A DNA stretch of 64,000 nucleotides from contig NC_091137.1 of the NCBI RefSeq assembly GCF_041381155.1, positions 19,389,655 to 19,453,654 of the forward strand, given 5' to 3'. Position 1 is the stretch's first letter, and each line of letters opens with the position of its first letter. The position numbers and the translations under genes are program-made. The notes under the pieces are model-generated. The model ran no database searches, had not been told where the DNA came from, and saw nothing but the letters and a program-made list of their open reading frames with translations. This document shows positions 1 through 11,822 of this stretch, one piece after another. The stretch is from Argopecten irradians (lineage: Eukaryota > Mollusca > Bivalvia > Pectinida > Pectinidae).

Positions 1-59
1 AAAGTGATAAAAAGAATCCCAGGATTATATAAGTACAAATACTCCAATACGACAGTCAC

Positions 60-380
60 TTAACAAAATCATCAGCACCGTACCGTACGGAGAAGCTTCA
101 AGTCATATTGAAGATTGACGTATAATCCACGTACGTCACGTTGTAACTCCGGTTTGGATGTCTTATTGTCTGTTTTCACATTATTAGACCTGCATGCAGC
201 CTTTTGATATAATACATTCATCCTGCCCGTCCTTTACTCGGTACAGTAAACGTCTACATGACGTGCTTGATTCGAGATCTATAAATCCAGCGCGAAATTG
301 AGCGTTAACCTTTGTGACGTCATAATTACGTAACTCACTGTTACTCGCAACTCCTCGGAAGTTTTCTACAAAACTAGACA
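60..380 (-). repeat. Dispersed repeat, copy 1 (inverted partner at 60.31-60.58 kb)
   Basis: The reverse complement of this stretch matches about 60311-60580, including the segment around the palindromic GTACCGTACGG, the CTGCATGCAG core and a TGACGTCA (CRE-like) octamer. The two copies differ by small indels, and this one carries extra sequence around 200-240. The 71-residue open frame across it (184-399, - strand) is shared only as part of the repeat and is not treated as a gene. The family is not recognised. Confidence 0.75.
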
Positions 381-399
381 ACAACAGCGAACCGTGCAA

Positions 400-2159
400 T
401 ATAACAAGGTTTTATTATATTTCTTCATATATAGATTGGTGTAAACAAATTATGTAATAAAAGTAATTATACTCCAATAAAATTATATCTAGGTATCGCC
501 ACTTCTTCATTTTTTAAATTTTGACCTGACTCTGTGGCATATTTCTCAAAATAAAACGATTTTAAGCAGACGAGAGACAATGATTTGACTTACCTTTATT
601 AGTAGATTCTCCTCAGAGGATGTTGATAGAGAAGGGAAGTGTTGTCAGCTGAATGACGGGCAAACACTGTAGTTAGAACTTATATAGTTAACTGATTATA
701 TAACGCAGTGGAACCTCGGTACCATATGGACTGCAGAGTCGGTGAGTCTGACAGATGATTACTTATCATGCCAGTGTACCGTGTCCACATATACATACTA
801 AGTACGTGGATTTAGTAGGGTTTCTTTATTTATAGCATCGAAATCTTTATATTGTGATTTTTTTATTAATAAATCCTTAGTAAGACTTTAAATTATTTTG
901 ATTTAAAGATTTTTAACATCACTGTTGCTCGAGGACGAACGTAATGAGTGTCTCTAAGAATCTCTGGTGTGGATTCAGTCTCTTTGAACTATCGTTTCAA
1001 CATTACTGACCGAGTTTTTGTAATGTTTACAAACTAATTATTTCTATTTGTAGAAAATTGCCATATTAAAAATATGGCAAAAAATCGAAATGGCAAAAAT
1101 AAGACTTCTATTGATTGAAGAAGTTTTTATAAACGAATTTCATGAAAAGACCAATTTGGTGGTCATTTTGAAAAAAAAGTGTGATTCTTTTACTTCCTAC
1201 ATAGTTGAAAATTCACCCTTTCAAGAAATTCTGAAAGTCACGTATTTATACTGGGACGAAAGTTTTGAATTTATGTCATATTGATACTTAAATGGATAAA
1301 GATACACGATAACTTTATCAGATAGAACATTGATTACATCTTTGCCCGTTAAGAGGTCGAATTAATGAAGATAATTAAAATGCATCGGCTGTTGTTCTTG
1401 TATATGAGTTATCATCCTTTCATTTGAGAATGTTTTAATATATCAAACTACATTAGAAATTAAACGAAATTCATGCAAGACAAAATATGATCGAAATGTA
1501 TATATATGATAATATGATATAAATTATGACTTTACTAACTATTGTTGGGTATAACTACAGAACGTCCGGTGAAGCAGCGGTCAGTATATCCCAGTGTCCT
1601 TAGGGCTGACCATCTGGTATGTAAATGATAAACAATCCTGCAACAGATCCTACAGGCGCCTTATCGTTCATAATGGTCACATATGGATAGCGTGATTAAC
1701 ACGACATCGTTGTTATTAGTTAACGGTTATTATATTTGTGAACATTATTAATTAAAATCTTACCACTATCATACATTTCTATTCCATAATACAATTGGTT
1801 AACAGTTGTTTAGTCTGGTATCAATATTCCAATTCATTGTAATTCTTACTAATAAAAAATATATCTAACCTAATATTATATAATATGTGAAAGGTATTAA
1901 CTGTAATATATAAGGAAAGACGTGTAAATAAAACGGATGTTTAATGTTTTACCAACAATGTAAAATATTAGTACATTACATGATAATTACTAGGAATGCG
2001 ATTTGATAACAGTCATGATCTGTTTTGCGACAGTTCCCCGTCCTTCTAAACTACGGGAGACTATACCTGACTACGGGAACTATACCAAAGTATAGTCCCC
2101 CGAGAATGAGCACGCGACCAAATATATGACGTCATGATGAATTTCATGTGACGTACAAA
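400..2159. other. Intergenic, no gene seen
   Basis: The sequence is AT-rich. The short open frames (for example 1090-1284) have no recognisable domain and no convincing splice context, so nothing here is called. Confidence 0.5.
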
Positions 2160-2302
2160 ATCTATTATGGCCCTTTCCCTCGGGAATAGTTCTCCTATAG
2201 TGTTGTCTGGCGAGCTTTAGTCCCCTCGTCTTCGACTCGGGGACTTTACCTTGCCAGACAACACTATATGAGAACAGTTCTCTCTGAAAGGGCCATAATA
2301 GA
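2160..2302. repeat. Foldback MITE-like inverted repeat
   Basis: The arms pair across a short GC-richer centre: TCTATTATGGCCCTTTC on the left with GAAAGGGCCATAATAGA on the right, and TAGTGTTGTCTGGC with GCCAGACAACACTA. There is no coding capacity. The arrangement is typical of a non-autonomous TIR or foldback element. Confidence 0.8.
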
Positions 2303-2489
2303 ATAATAGTAAAAAAGGGAGAATAAATAACACCTTTAATTGGCTACATTTAACATGATACTGCATCACAATATCGTTTATATAACGACAGTCTGTAACT
2401 GTCAGACTGTGTATTGTCTGCTATACAAAAACATGTACACAGTCAATTTGTTTGTCTCTGTATTATGGTTAAGTCTCTTTCTTATGTGT

Positions 2490-2550
2490 ATAGGGATACT
2501 CTACCTGAGGGTAAGAAAATGTAATAAAACCCGAGGCTTGCTGAGAGAGG
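2490..2550 (+). repeat. Half-copy of the foldback family seen at 13.1 kb
   Basis: The stretch with GGGATACTCTACCTGAGGGT followed by AACCCGAGGCTTGC resembles the left arm and centre of the foldback at 13108-13252. Only one arm is evident here. Confidence 0.45.
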
Positions 2551-2829
2551 AGATTATCATTCATATCCGATTATAAAAAGTATATCATACCGCGACGTTT
2601 TTATTTGAACTTTATAATTAAAATATCTAGTTATTTTGAAATTAAACAGCAAACAATTCAAAGAAAGTCTGGACCTTATATGTAAAAATTGCGTGATTTT
2701 TAGAACGAAAATGATCCACGGTGTTTTTTGTAAATGAAGCTCAAATTTTACCGAGAAAAACGATAATCTTGTATACATGTACGTAGATGTAGTGACGTCA
2801 TCACTGCGATACAGTCTCAACCGACACAA

Positions 2830-3440
2830 GTGTACTGCATGAGATAAATCTGTACTCCGGTATGAACGAGTAGTCAGTATACCGTTATAAACTAATATAC
2901 AATGTACCCATGAACAAACTAGTCAAACAAGAAAACACTAACTAATACTATCGTCAGATTTCGAGACATTCAGCCCTTATTTAGAATACGTAAGTAAATC
3001 GCATCGGGAAGAATTTGTTAAAAATCACTTATTACAGAAATTCAAGTAAGATTATTCACGTAAGAAAATATGACATTACAGTTAACGGAAGAAGGGACAA
3101 ACTGGTTTATAATTTATCTCTATAATTGATACTTAACGTTCGGTTCCCTATAAATAACCGTAAGGCATGGTAATGATGATAATGACTGTCACCAACAATC
3201 TATCAAAGAATATTCATGGTCAGCAACACATGGTCAATATGTAGAAAGAATGATGATGGTATTCAAGTACGCTCTATATAAAATGTTTGATTTCGCTTAG
3301 GATTCAGCTTATGATAGACAGCCTTTCAGGTAAATATAACTTTGTTAGTACGCTCTCTATTATATTGAGATATGATTTTTACACATATGTAGTTGATGGT
3401 ACATAAGTGCTTTAAAATTCATGTAAAAGCTAGTGTGATA
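2830..3440. promoter_or_regulatory. Possible upstream exon/promoter region of the 4.4 kb peptide gene
   Basis: A TATA-like CTATATAAAA lies at about 3272-3281, and a donor-like CTTTCAG|GTAAATA follows at about 3323-3335. This could be a promoter and a 5' exon. An ATG in that exon does not join in frame with the 4398 acceptor, so the link to the peptide gene is unproven. Confidence 0.25.
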
Positions 3441-3442
3441 TG

Positions 3443-3576
3443 CCAATTTAATATAGCTATGAATGACCAGCGGTTTGGTTAACAAGGTAACTTTTATCAT
3501 ATTTCAATACCAATTTAATATAGCTATGAATGACCAGCGGTTTGGTTAACAAGGTAACTTTTATCATATTTCAATA
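3443..3576 (+). repeat. 67-bp tandem duplication, two copies
   Basis: Two almost identical 67-bp units (3443-3509 and 3510-3576), each beginning CCAATTTAATATAGC, lie head to tail. The near-identity implies a recent duplication. No function is apparent. Confidence 0.9.
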
Positions 3577-4352
3577 CCAATGTGTTAAGATTGTCAATGT
3601 GAGGAAATATATTAATCTATATTGTATTTAGCATAAACTGTTATTTTACTGTAGATTTTACTAGATAATGTTATTAAACGAATGTTATGTAAGACAGGAT
3701 GGTCAATGAATCAGTATAGACACAGGTATTTAAAGGCTAGACAAACGTTAAGCATGTACATATACGAAAACAATGGTCATATGAAATATAGGGTCAAGAA
3801 AACTTTGATACGCAGTTTTATGGGACATGTTTCTGCATTGTATTTTTGTACACTGTTAAATCATATGGTTCAAAATGTAATATACTTATGTATATTGTAC
3901 AACTGGTGTACAACTGGTATATGCAAATTCCCATATTCTAATCCAGATAACAGCCGAAATATACAACTTGCGGGGGAACATGAATGTGAGTACAGAATTA
4001 GGTATCAGATTCTGATGGCAGACTTTTTACTTTGTCTATGTTTGGCAAAGTGGCAGCGTTTTGGTAAACCCCACTCATGCTTTTCTTTATTTTTACAAAG
4101 TGTCCCATTTGATTGATATGTATAATGCTATGCCTTAGTCAGTATGACATTTTATTTGTTTGTATATATTTTTCGTGTAAAATTAAATGTCACCATCCGG
4201 TGGCCATTTCACACAAACCAATTTTTTGTTATTTATATGACAAGATGGAGGATGCATGAAACAGTTTTATTGAGTCTAAACACACTTTTCCCGTAGTCTT
4301 ATCGAATGATATTAATTTTTGTGTGTTTCAATCATGAGCAAGTCTATAACGA

Positions 4353-4691
4353 ATGAAGCGTTCCTTTTGTAGTTATTTCTTGTTTCTGTCTTTACAGGCC
4401 AAATTGGTACTCTTCCTTGGCTTGGCCTGCGTGCTGCTGGCCTCTGAAGTGACTGCCTACTACTGCCATTGGTGTAATGAGGATTTGAGAATATGTAAGC
4501 GGTCCTGCCACAATGGACGAGGAAGAAACAGCAGGAATAAACATGCTAAATGTCAACTCCCCTGCTACCAGGAGGCAGTCTACTGTCTGAATATGTGTGA
4601 TACACAGTTCCCCTTCGCCATGTCCCAACTGGATAGAGACGATAGGTTCGGCTCAACCCTTCAGGCCAAGGAAAGTAAACGCGTAGGATAA
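4353..4691 (+). CDS. Small secreted eight-cysteine peptide (last exon)
   Basis: The exon probably begins at the strong acceptor TCTTTACAG|GCC (4398) and ends at the TAA just after 4688. It encodes a hydrophobic signal-peptide core (AKLVLFLGLACVLLA, cleavage near EVTA|YY), then a mature peptide of about 77 residues with eight cysteines spaced C-x2-C-x6-C-x3-C-x14-C-x3-C-x6-C-x3-C. The basic GRGRNSRNKH linker separates two CxxxC pairs, as in a helical-hairpin fold; the fold is inferred. The tail ends in KESKRVG. The initiator Met is uncertain. It may come from an unseen phase-0 upstream exon, or the frame can open at ATG 4353 by reading through the acceptor, which still gives a plausible leader. 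AATAAA signals follow at 4743 and 4755. The family was not recognised and no activity is assigned. Confidence 0.7.
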   Translation: MKRSFCSYFLFLSLQAKLVLFLGLACVLLASEVTAYYCHWCNEDLRICKRSCHNGRGRNSRNKHAKCQLPCYQEAVYCLNMCDTQFPFAMSQLDRDDRFGSTLQAKESKRVG

Positions 4692-4742
4692 AGGAAAGTC
4701 TCGAATTTGAAAAAAAGTCTCATGATATAATTATATCTTGGA

Positions 4743-4760
4743 AATAAAGCGTTCAATAAA
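4743..4760 (+). terminator. Polyadenylation signals of the peptide gene
   Basis: Two AATAAA hexamers (4743-4748 and 4755-4760) lie 52-70 bases past the stop codon, a normal distance for a short 3' UTR. Confidence 0.6.
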
Positions 4761-4769
4761 ATGTCTTCC

Positions 4770-6470
4770 TGGTATATTTTTTTTAATTTTATATTAGTAT
4801 ATTCCGTATAACATGACTTATTCCAGAGGAAAATTTGTTTTCATGGAGTCATAGAAATTTTAATTATTACTTTACAGATTATATGTGATAATGTGAAGGT
4901 GCACTTCAGACGTTAGTGTATAATTTAATTTCATATGTTATACTAATTTCTATTGGTAAGATCTTTGAGGTTATTTTTCCATAGACCGAAAAATTGGTAC
5001 GTCAAGTACTATGACGTCATACATACATAACGGTTTCGCGGGGCGTATATCATTTATTAAAACATTTCTTAGTTTATAAGCATCACATTTTCGCGACTAG
5101 ACCAATGTCCCGCAAAATCATCGGCAATATGGTATTACACAAAGTTTCCATTAACGTCCCTCCTATCAATCATTGATCCACTTTAACCACGATGGTTAAA
5201 TTTGAGATTGGTTCCTCCAGTACCCGTCAAAGTATAGCAGGTTGATGTCAACAGTTATATACGTAGAAGAAATAGTAGTAAGGGTCAAAAGGTTAAAGCA
5301 TATCGTGTTATTTTATTAAATTAACTTATGACTCATATTTGACCGGATATGACGCTTCTTACTCAATTGTTCGAACGAATACCGGCAATACTGCTAGGTG
5401 GTCGATTATAATGATATTTTGTTGACCAGACAAAGTATGATCTTAAATTTTGTTTGAATCACAGAATAAAACACACTAATGCACTTCCGCAATAATGGAA
5501 TGTGTCAAACTGATTTGTAAAAGGAAATACGTAGGAGTCTCCCCATTAAGTTGTAATAAAGCCCGGATGTAACATACGTGCAGCGTGCACTACATGGCCA
5601 AAGGAGAAGCAGGTCGGGTAAGTAATAATGTAGTCGTCGTAATGGAGTTTAACTAAATATCTCAATGGGATAACATTATGATAGCTAACATTATTTTTGT
5701 AGTAATCGTTTGAAAAATGTAAACACAATTATCTTGATTTGTGTAAATTGACACAAGTGTTCGTCTTCCATAATATGTAGTAGTGATATAGTGTACAATG
5801 ACATATTATTGTGGATAAAAACATGTACCTAACATAACGTATATATAAAACTCGAGGACAGCGTTCATGACAGTTTGGCTGTATTTAATTCCTTATAAAT
5901 TCCTTATTATTTGCTAGCAAAACCAGTACGGCTAATTATCTAGTACTTATGTGTGTAACAATTGCTCAGATATCAGCTTTTAAGATTAAAGTTATTCAAA
6001 ATTATGATAAATTCTTGTCAATCAATCTTTGTTTATCGGTTAGACTGGTTAGATTTAAGAAAGACATATTTGTATTTTGACGAATATTGCATTAACAAAA
6101 AATATATATTGTTAAATGAATAACTGTGGTTAAATGTACTGACAGTGAAAGGTGCCTTATACATTTCTAGCTCTTATAAACATGAGACCTTTGCTGACAG
6201 ATTTTTGTATTTTATTATTGAGCTATTTATTGGGGGAACGTTATTTCATAACGACTCCGACAAACACGTACCAGTGTCCTTAGAACTCTTCGACAAAAGG
6301 AATAACTGATGTTTTAAAATAGCTACACATTAACTAAGCTTTTGGGTCCGATTCTACCAGTAATGCTTAGTATTTCTTATAGCGGCACCAGTGTTTCTAA
6401 TATAAAATCAAGACATATATTGATTCCGGAATTTTTCCAAGTGCCTGGAATTATGTTATCCATATGTACC
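4770..6470. other. Intergenic, no gene seen
   Basis: AT-rich sequence with only short spurious frames and no recognised repeat or domain. Confidence 0.5.
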
Positions 6471-6479
6471 TTGTTTTTG

Positions 6480-7680
6480 TTGAAGGACAAATCTATACCT
6501 TCTAATAATCTAACAATATCTTTATATTGTACAGATGAGAAAGTATTTGAAAACATAGTGACCAAATTATTGAAACCCTTATACTATGTATATAAATATC
6601 AGTCAGGATTTCAGCAAGGCTATTTCACTGTGACCAACGTATAGAGATATTTAAATTAAATTTGGCGTTAATATTTTATTTTAGCTTCTTGAAAAACCTT
6701 TAAAATAAACGACCAACTGTCTGGATTTTGTCATATATCTAAGGCAGAGTATGGCAGAGTGTTCAAAGTGAAACTCACGAGCTATGGCATTTCAGACAAA
6801 TTATAACATTGGTAAATTGACTACAGCAGGTACTTTGTAAGAAAAACCATTCCAGGTGTTCCTCGTACCCTTACTATTCATACTGTACACAAATGATATT
6901 ACTGACAATTTTTGCATTTCAAAACTATTTCCGGATGAATACCTTCTTTATTTTGTTGACAAAATCTACATTATTCATTTAAAATCAAATATTAATAATG
7001 ATCTTGCCACCATACAACTATGGGCAAATAAATGTTAAATTATGTTTAATCCGACCAAAATAGAAGCTTTGCTGAACCACGTTATTGTGATAAATTCTAA
7101 TAATGTAAATGTAGAATGTGTTGACCGTCATAAACATTTCGATATACTTATTGATTCATGGCGTATAAATGCCTGACCAATCTCTCCATAACATCCCGAA
7201 TTTATCAATTTGATTATTTCCTTAGGGTGAAAGTTAATCCACTTCAAATGGGTTTGCGATATTTAAAAACATATTAACAGTTGTTTTTTGTTTCTGCCTT
7301 GGTGTATGTAAACAACGAATTGTGGATGCATTGAGTTTATTGGTAGTTTCAGAAAGTTAAAATATATTTTAATCGCAGGACACTTAAGATACAATCTACA
7401 AATAATATATTCTACCAAGCCTTAGAGAACTATAACTGTGGATCGGATGAGTGTATTGTTGCAGTTGCTGACACATCAGATATCATCAAGTTAAAAACTG
7501 TTTGGATAGTTATATGACATCCCTCATACAAATATAGACATTTTTTCTTTGAAATCTGCTGGAAATATCTTATCTTGCGTTATATCTAGGCCAACATTTA
7601 ACCTTTTAAGATAATATTACTACGGACTAACACCGAGTTATCATACTTCATCTTTATATTAGCAACATTCGAGATTTGCT
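6480..7680 (+). pseudogene. Decayed LINE reverse transcriptase fragment
   Basis: Reverse-transcriptase landmarks of non-LTR elements can be read in shifting frames. GKVFEN-like DEKVFENIVTK and KYQSGFQ lie near 6535-6615, a degenerate ISKAFDRV-like block near 6735, and IPGVP near 6850. LLFILYTNDI is at 6868-6900, and INNDLATIQLWANK at about 6990-7035 precedes the fingers/thumb. The catalytic YADD-type motif has become FPDEY, and stops and frameshifts are frequent, so this is an old inactive copy. The wording resembles jockey/CR1-type elements. There is no endonuclease part and no clear ends. Confidence 0.75.
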
Positions 7681-7699
7681 CTTTTGAATTAGCAACATT

Positions 7700-8870
7700 C
7701 GAGATGTGTTCTAAGATATTTTTTCAAGTTATACACCACTTTCTAACCGCTTGTGATACAAACTAGAAATGACAATGTTCCGAAATCTATCCTTGATGCG
7801 AAAATATTCTAAAGATTCACCTACTCGTACCCCTCACTCTGTCTATGTCTGTATTAGCATACATATTATCTACTCATGCGGGTAAATATTTCATGTCACG
7901 TTATATGTTTGCGGGCGGAATGTCATATCTTTTAGAGTAAACGACGGTTATTTCGCACACAAATTAATGACGTCACAATGGACGTAAATTTGGACAAATT
8001 TCAGTGATAACGAGACGGAAACGAATTGGATTAAGATATATTTTAGTCGATGAAGACATGTGCAAGGAAATATAACCATGAATATGGTGATAAGCAAACA
8101 GCTATTTTTGTGCTTAAAGATAGGTCTTCTCGTTATGTAATATAACAAGCTAACAATACATCTCTTTTAACATTTTGTTTTAAATTTTAAATTTTTCAAA
8201 AATCACCAAAATATATATGATATCTAGACATACCATCAACACATCAACACACACACACACATTCATACTAATCTAACATTATTTTCAAATTCTTATTTCT
8301 CAAGGAGATTTTAAGTTATTTTCTGTGCAATTTTTCCCCTACACTTAAGAAACAGATAAAAAAGAGATACAGAGGGATATACAGAGATGGAAGTTTTTTT
8401 CTTTCATTTAGCCTTAAAGTACAGAATCAGAGAAAGACCACATTGGGGACGGTCTAAGCCTAATGTCATGTGATATTGTGAGCGTCATAATGAAAGGAGA
8501 CATTAAAACAACATTAAAAAACTAAAGATGTTGTTTTTGGTTTGTAGTTTTCATAGTCATATACATGTTTGAGTTTCTATAAATATTCTATATTTTTATT
8601 GTATATTATGACAATAATAATAATAGCAATTTATTGATGAAGTGTATTCAATAATTCAATAACAAATCAAGTACAAAAGTTAGAATGTTCGTTGGTTTCA
8701 TGTCCATGTATATGTTAAGGTTTTTATTGATATTAATGCATTGTATATACTAATCGTAATAATAACATATTTCATGTGATTATATATATGATATGGTAAC
8801 AATGCTAAGACCAATCTGTCCATATTTCCTCCAATTTATCGATTTGTTTGATTATTCTATTGGTGTAATA
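7700..8870. other. Intergenic, no gene seen
   Basis: AT-rich with a short (CA)n tract near 8249-8263. No gene is supported. Confidence 0.5.
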
Positions 8871-8884
8871 ATTTATCAAAGGTT

Positions 8885-9290
8885 ATATTGTAATACGGTT
8901 GTAATATGGTTATAAAGTTTTAATATGGTTATATGGTAATACGGTTGTAATATAGTAATACGGTTGTAATATGGTTATATGGTTGTAATATGGTTATATG
9001 GTTGTAATATGGTAATATGGTTATATGTTGTATTGGTTTATATGGTTGTAATATGGTTATATGTGTATAGGTATGGTTGTATATTATATGGTTGTATGGT
9101 TATATGGTATTATGGTATGGTTGTAATATGGTTATATGGTTGTAATATGGTTATATGGTTGTAATATGGTTATATGGTGATATGGTTGTAATATGGTAAT
9201 ACGGTTGTACTATGGTTATATGCTTATATGGTTATGTGGTCTTATGGTTTTAATATGGTTATATGATTCTATTGTTATATAGGTACAATC
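8885..9290 (+). repeat. ATGGTTGTAATATGGTTAT minisatellite
   Basis: Irregular tandem copies of a 9-19 bp motif built from ATGGTTGTA and ATGGTTAT. The 61-residue frame inside it (rich in Trp, Leu, Tyr and Gly) is a by-product of the repeat. Confidence 0.9.
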
Positions 9291-10312
9291 AATGAGGAGG
9301 GTGCCGCATTTACTTAAAACATAAATCGGATAAAAATTGTGCAGTTTCTTGATGAAAATCGAAAATTTTATCTTTTATCTTTGTTTAGTATAGACAATTG
9401 CCTTCATTTTACCGTGATGACTATTCCATTAGACTCTTAATCGTGGTTAGAGATTCTGGTTTGTGGTTTTCAAGTGTACATATATTTAGGTTTTATCAAT
9501 ATTCAGATTTATTGTATATAATGATGTTAATGTTAATATTCTTATTTATCAGGTTTGCATGTGAAGAAGAGTCTAATTTACAATACGGCAGTGTATCAAT
9601 GATCAGTTATCACAGATACACATACAACAGATTATTAAAGATTGACAAAAACATCACATTTCAAATTTCAGGGAAGAAGAGAAAACAAGTATAAATTAAT
9701 ATGAAATCAATAAAATATGATATATATATATAGAACTGAGCACGTCCTTTCAATTGATAGGGAGCAGATTATGTATTTTTTGTTTAACAGAAAGTAAAAA
9801 AAATTAAAAATCGCATTAGAAATATAAGTTATCTACAGGAAACAGAACACTTGCGTAACAATTGAGACTGTCATTGTTTTCTATAAGCGTATTAGGATAG
9901 AGTAAGAGGTTCCTTCGCATCAGGTCAAGACAGTCTTACAGCGGAGATCGAGGATATAAACTGTTTGTATGGTAGAGGAAGTTTAGTTTGAACTTATTTT
10001 ATTTCTCTAATAAATCAGTAGCCATGTTAACGCCGCGATCGTATGGTACTTGTAAACAGTAAGGCTACATTTGGAAGTGACGTATTAGGTGTAGGTTAAA
10101 ATTGTATGTATTAATTGTGATTTACTTGAGTGGCCTACATCTTGTAAACACTGGTGTTGTAAATATACTCCATCTAAATAATAGACTGAATTCAAGCACA
10201 TACATATTACATATAAAATAACATGCATTACAGTTTAAAGAATGACAAATACAAACCTGAAGTATAACTTCTACAAACTAAAGCAATTCCATGTTTTCCA
10301 TGTTTTTTACAG
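9291..10312. other. Region upstream of the receptor gene
   Basis: An acceptor at 10311-10312 (TTTTTTACAG|GAGG) shows that a 5' UTR exon of the receptor lies further upstream. GATATAAAC near 9952 is a possible TATA element. The noncoding first exon cannot be placed with confidence. Confidence 0.3.
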
Positions 10313-10389
10313 GAGGAATATGAAGTGGATTGTGGTGGTATATCTATTTGTAGTTACTCAAAATTTGACTGACTGTCTCCAAAATATTC
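10313..10389 (+). CDS. Receptor exon 1: signal peptide
   Basis: The acceptor at 10311-10312 is followed by seven bases and then ATG at 10320. The leader is MKWIVVVYLFVVTQ, a short basic n-region and a hydrophobic core. The exon ends at ATTC|GTAAGT in phase 1. No in-frame upstream ATG lies in this exon. Confidence 0.8.
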
Positions 10390-11764
10390 GTAAGTTTTCG
10401 AAGCTTAAATTAACACAATATAATACGATACTGTAATGGGAAATAAAGACTTGGATACTGATGATGGATAATAACAGTGAAAATAATTTGATATTTTTAA
10501 CAGGAAACATAGTCACTATAGGTATTTATTACTTAGTCATATACTTAACATTCCTTAGTTCTACATACGTGATTAATTTATTTTATAGGCTATATTTCTT
10601 TGTTTCACATAGTCTGTATTTGCATATTACAGAGTTATCTGCCCTTGCGAGCAGATATTGATTGTGACGTCATGTGTTTGCGAGTGTAAACGTAAAACTT
10701 TTCTGAGAAAACAACGTGAATTGGGTTCGCAACATAATGACATACATGTAACAATCGATACTTACCCGCAAGGGAGCTAACTTTGTAATATGCAATGACG
10801 GAATTGTGAGCATGTAGACACAAGCTAAGTTCTGTCTAGTGCATTGTACGTATTATGAACGACAACTCCAGGCGAAGATAGGGTAGAAATATATTGCTTA
10901 AATATTGATAGCAAAAATAGCATTCATCATCATCAAAAATTAAAAAGGTTTTTTTATATATTTATTGCTTAGAAATCACTGCTGAGGATGGACTGTGCTT
11001 AATGGTAGGACAAACACTTGTACTTAACTGCAGTTTCACCAATCTGGACGAAAACGTTGGTCTGCATCAGTTAGAGATAGCTCACAGGGATAAACATGGC
11101 AAAACCACGGTGCTTAACAGTTCAGTGGCGAATGATAATCAAGTTATTCGAGCCGTCATACCTAACGTGGAGATAGAGAATAGTGGAAAATACTCTTGCC
11201 GCTACAAAAAAGATCATTTGTATGATTCATCGGTATTCTTTAAAGTAAGAGGTAAAGTTATTTGTATTTAAACTGTAATTCAAATGTAAACACTTGCCCA
11301 ATGTTTACTTTTTTAAACACAGAGTGATTCTTATTGTTTTCTCAGAGAAAATATAAAACCTTTAAAAAAATAGTCAATCAATAATAGTATTTAATAAATA
11401 TGAAAGCATTAAATGGTAACAGTGCAAAATGGCATCGGATATATAAATTCTAAATACAAAAAAAACCATAAAGCTCAAGACAATATTGTTATACCAGACG
11501 CAGTAGGGATTAGAATCAAATACTCACTCTTCAGTTGTGCAACGAATTTATTGTGCATTTATATTACAAATACTTTGTCAAGTAATACGTATTGGAGATC
11601 AAGACTCCACACACTTATTTTGCAATCCGAGTAGAACCTACGTTTGTTTCGATGTTAATATATGAGTGAAATGATACCCATATCAAAAAGCAGTATTGTC
11701 CTGTGTTTGCTAATTTGATATGTTTAAGCTCTGGTATTAATGAAGAAGACTTTACACAATTGAA

Positions 11765-11822
<58 letters not shown>

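Noticed and set aside
3682-4116. 144-codon open frame on the + strand
   Set aside because: No domain, AT-driven codons, no splice or promoter support; it lies just upstream of the peptide exon, probably in its intron.
9398-9694. 98-codon frame upstream of the receptor
   Set aside because: No recognisable domain; composition matches flanking AT-rich DNA, and it does not join the receptor exons in phase.
11245-11250. AAA|GTAAGA as the exon 2 donor of the receptor
   Set aside because: It would put exon 3 into a frame with TAG and lose the cytokine-receptor signature; the donor at 11252 keeps it open.
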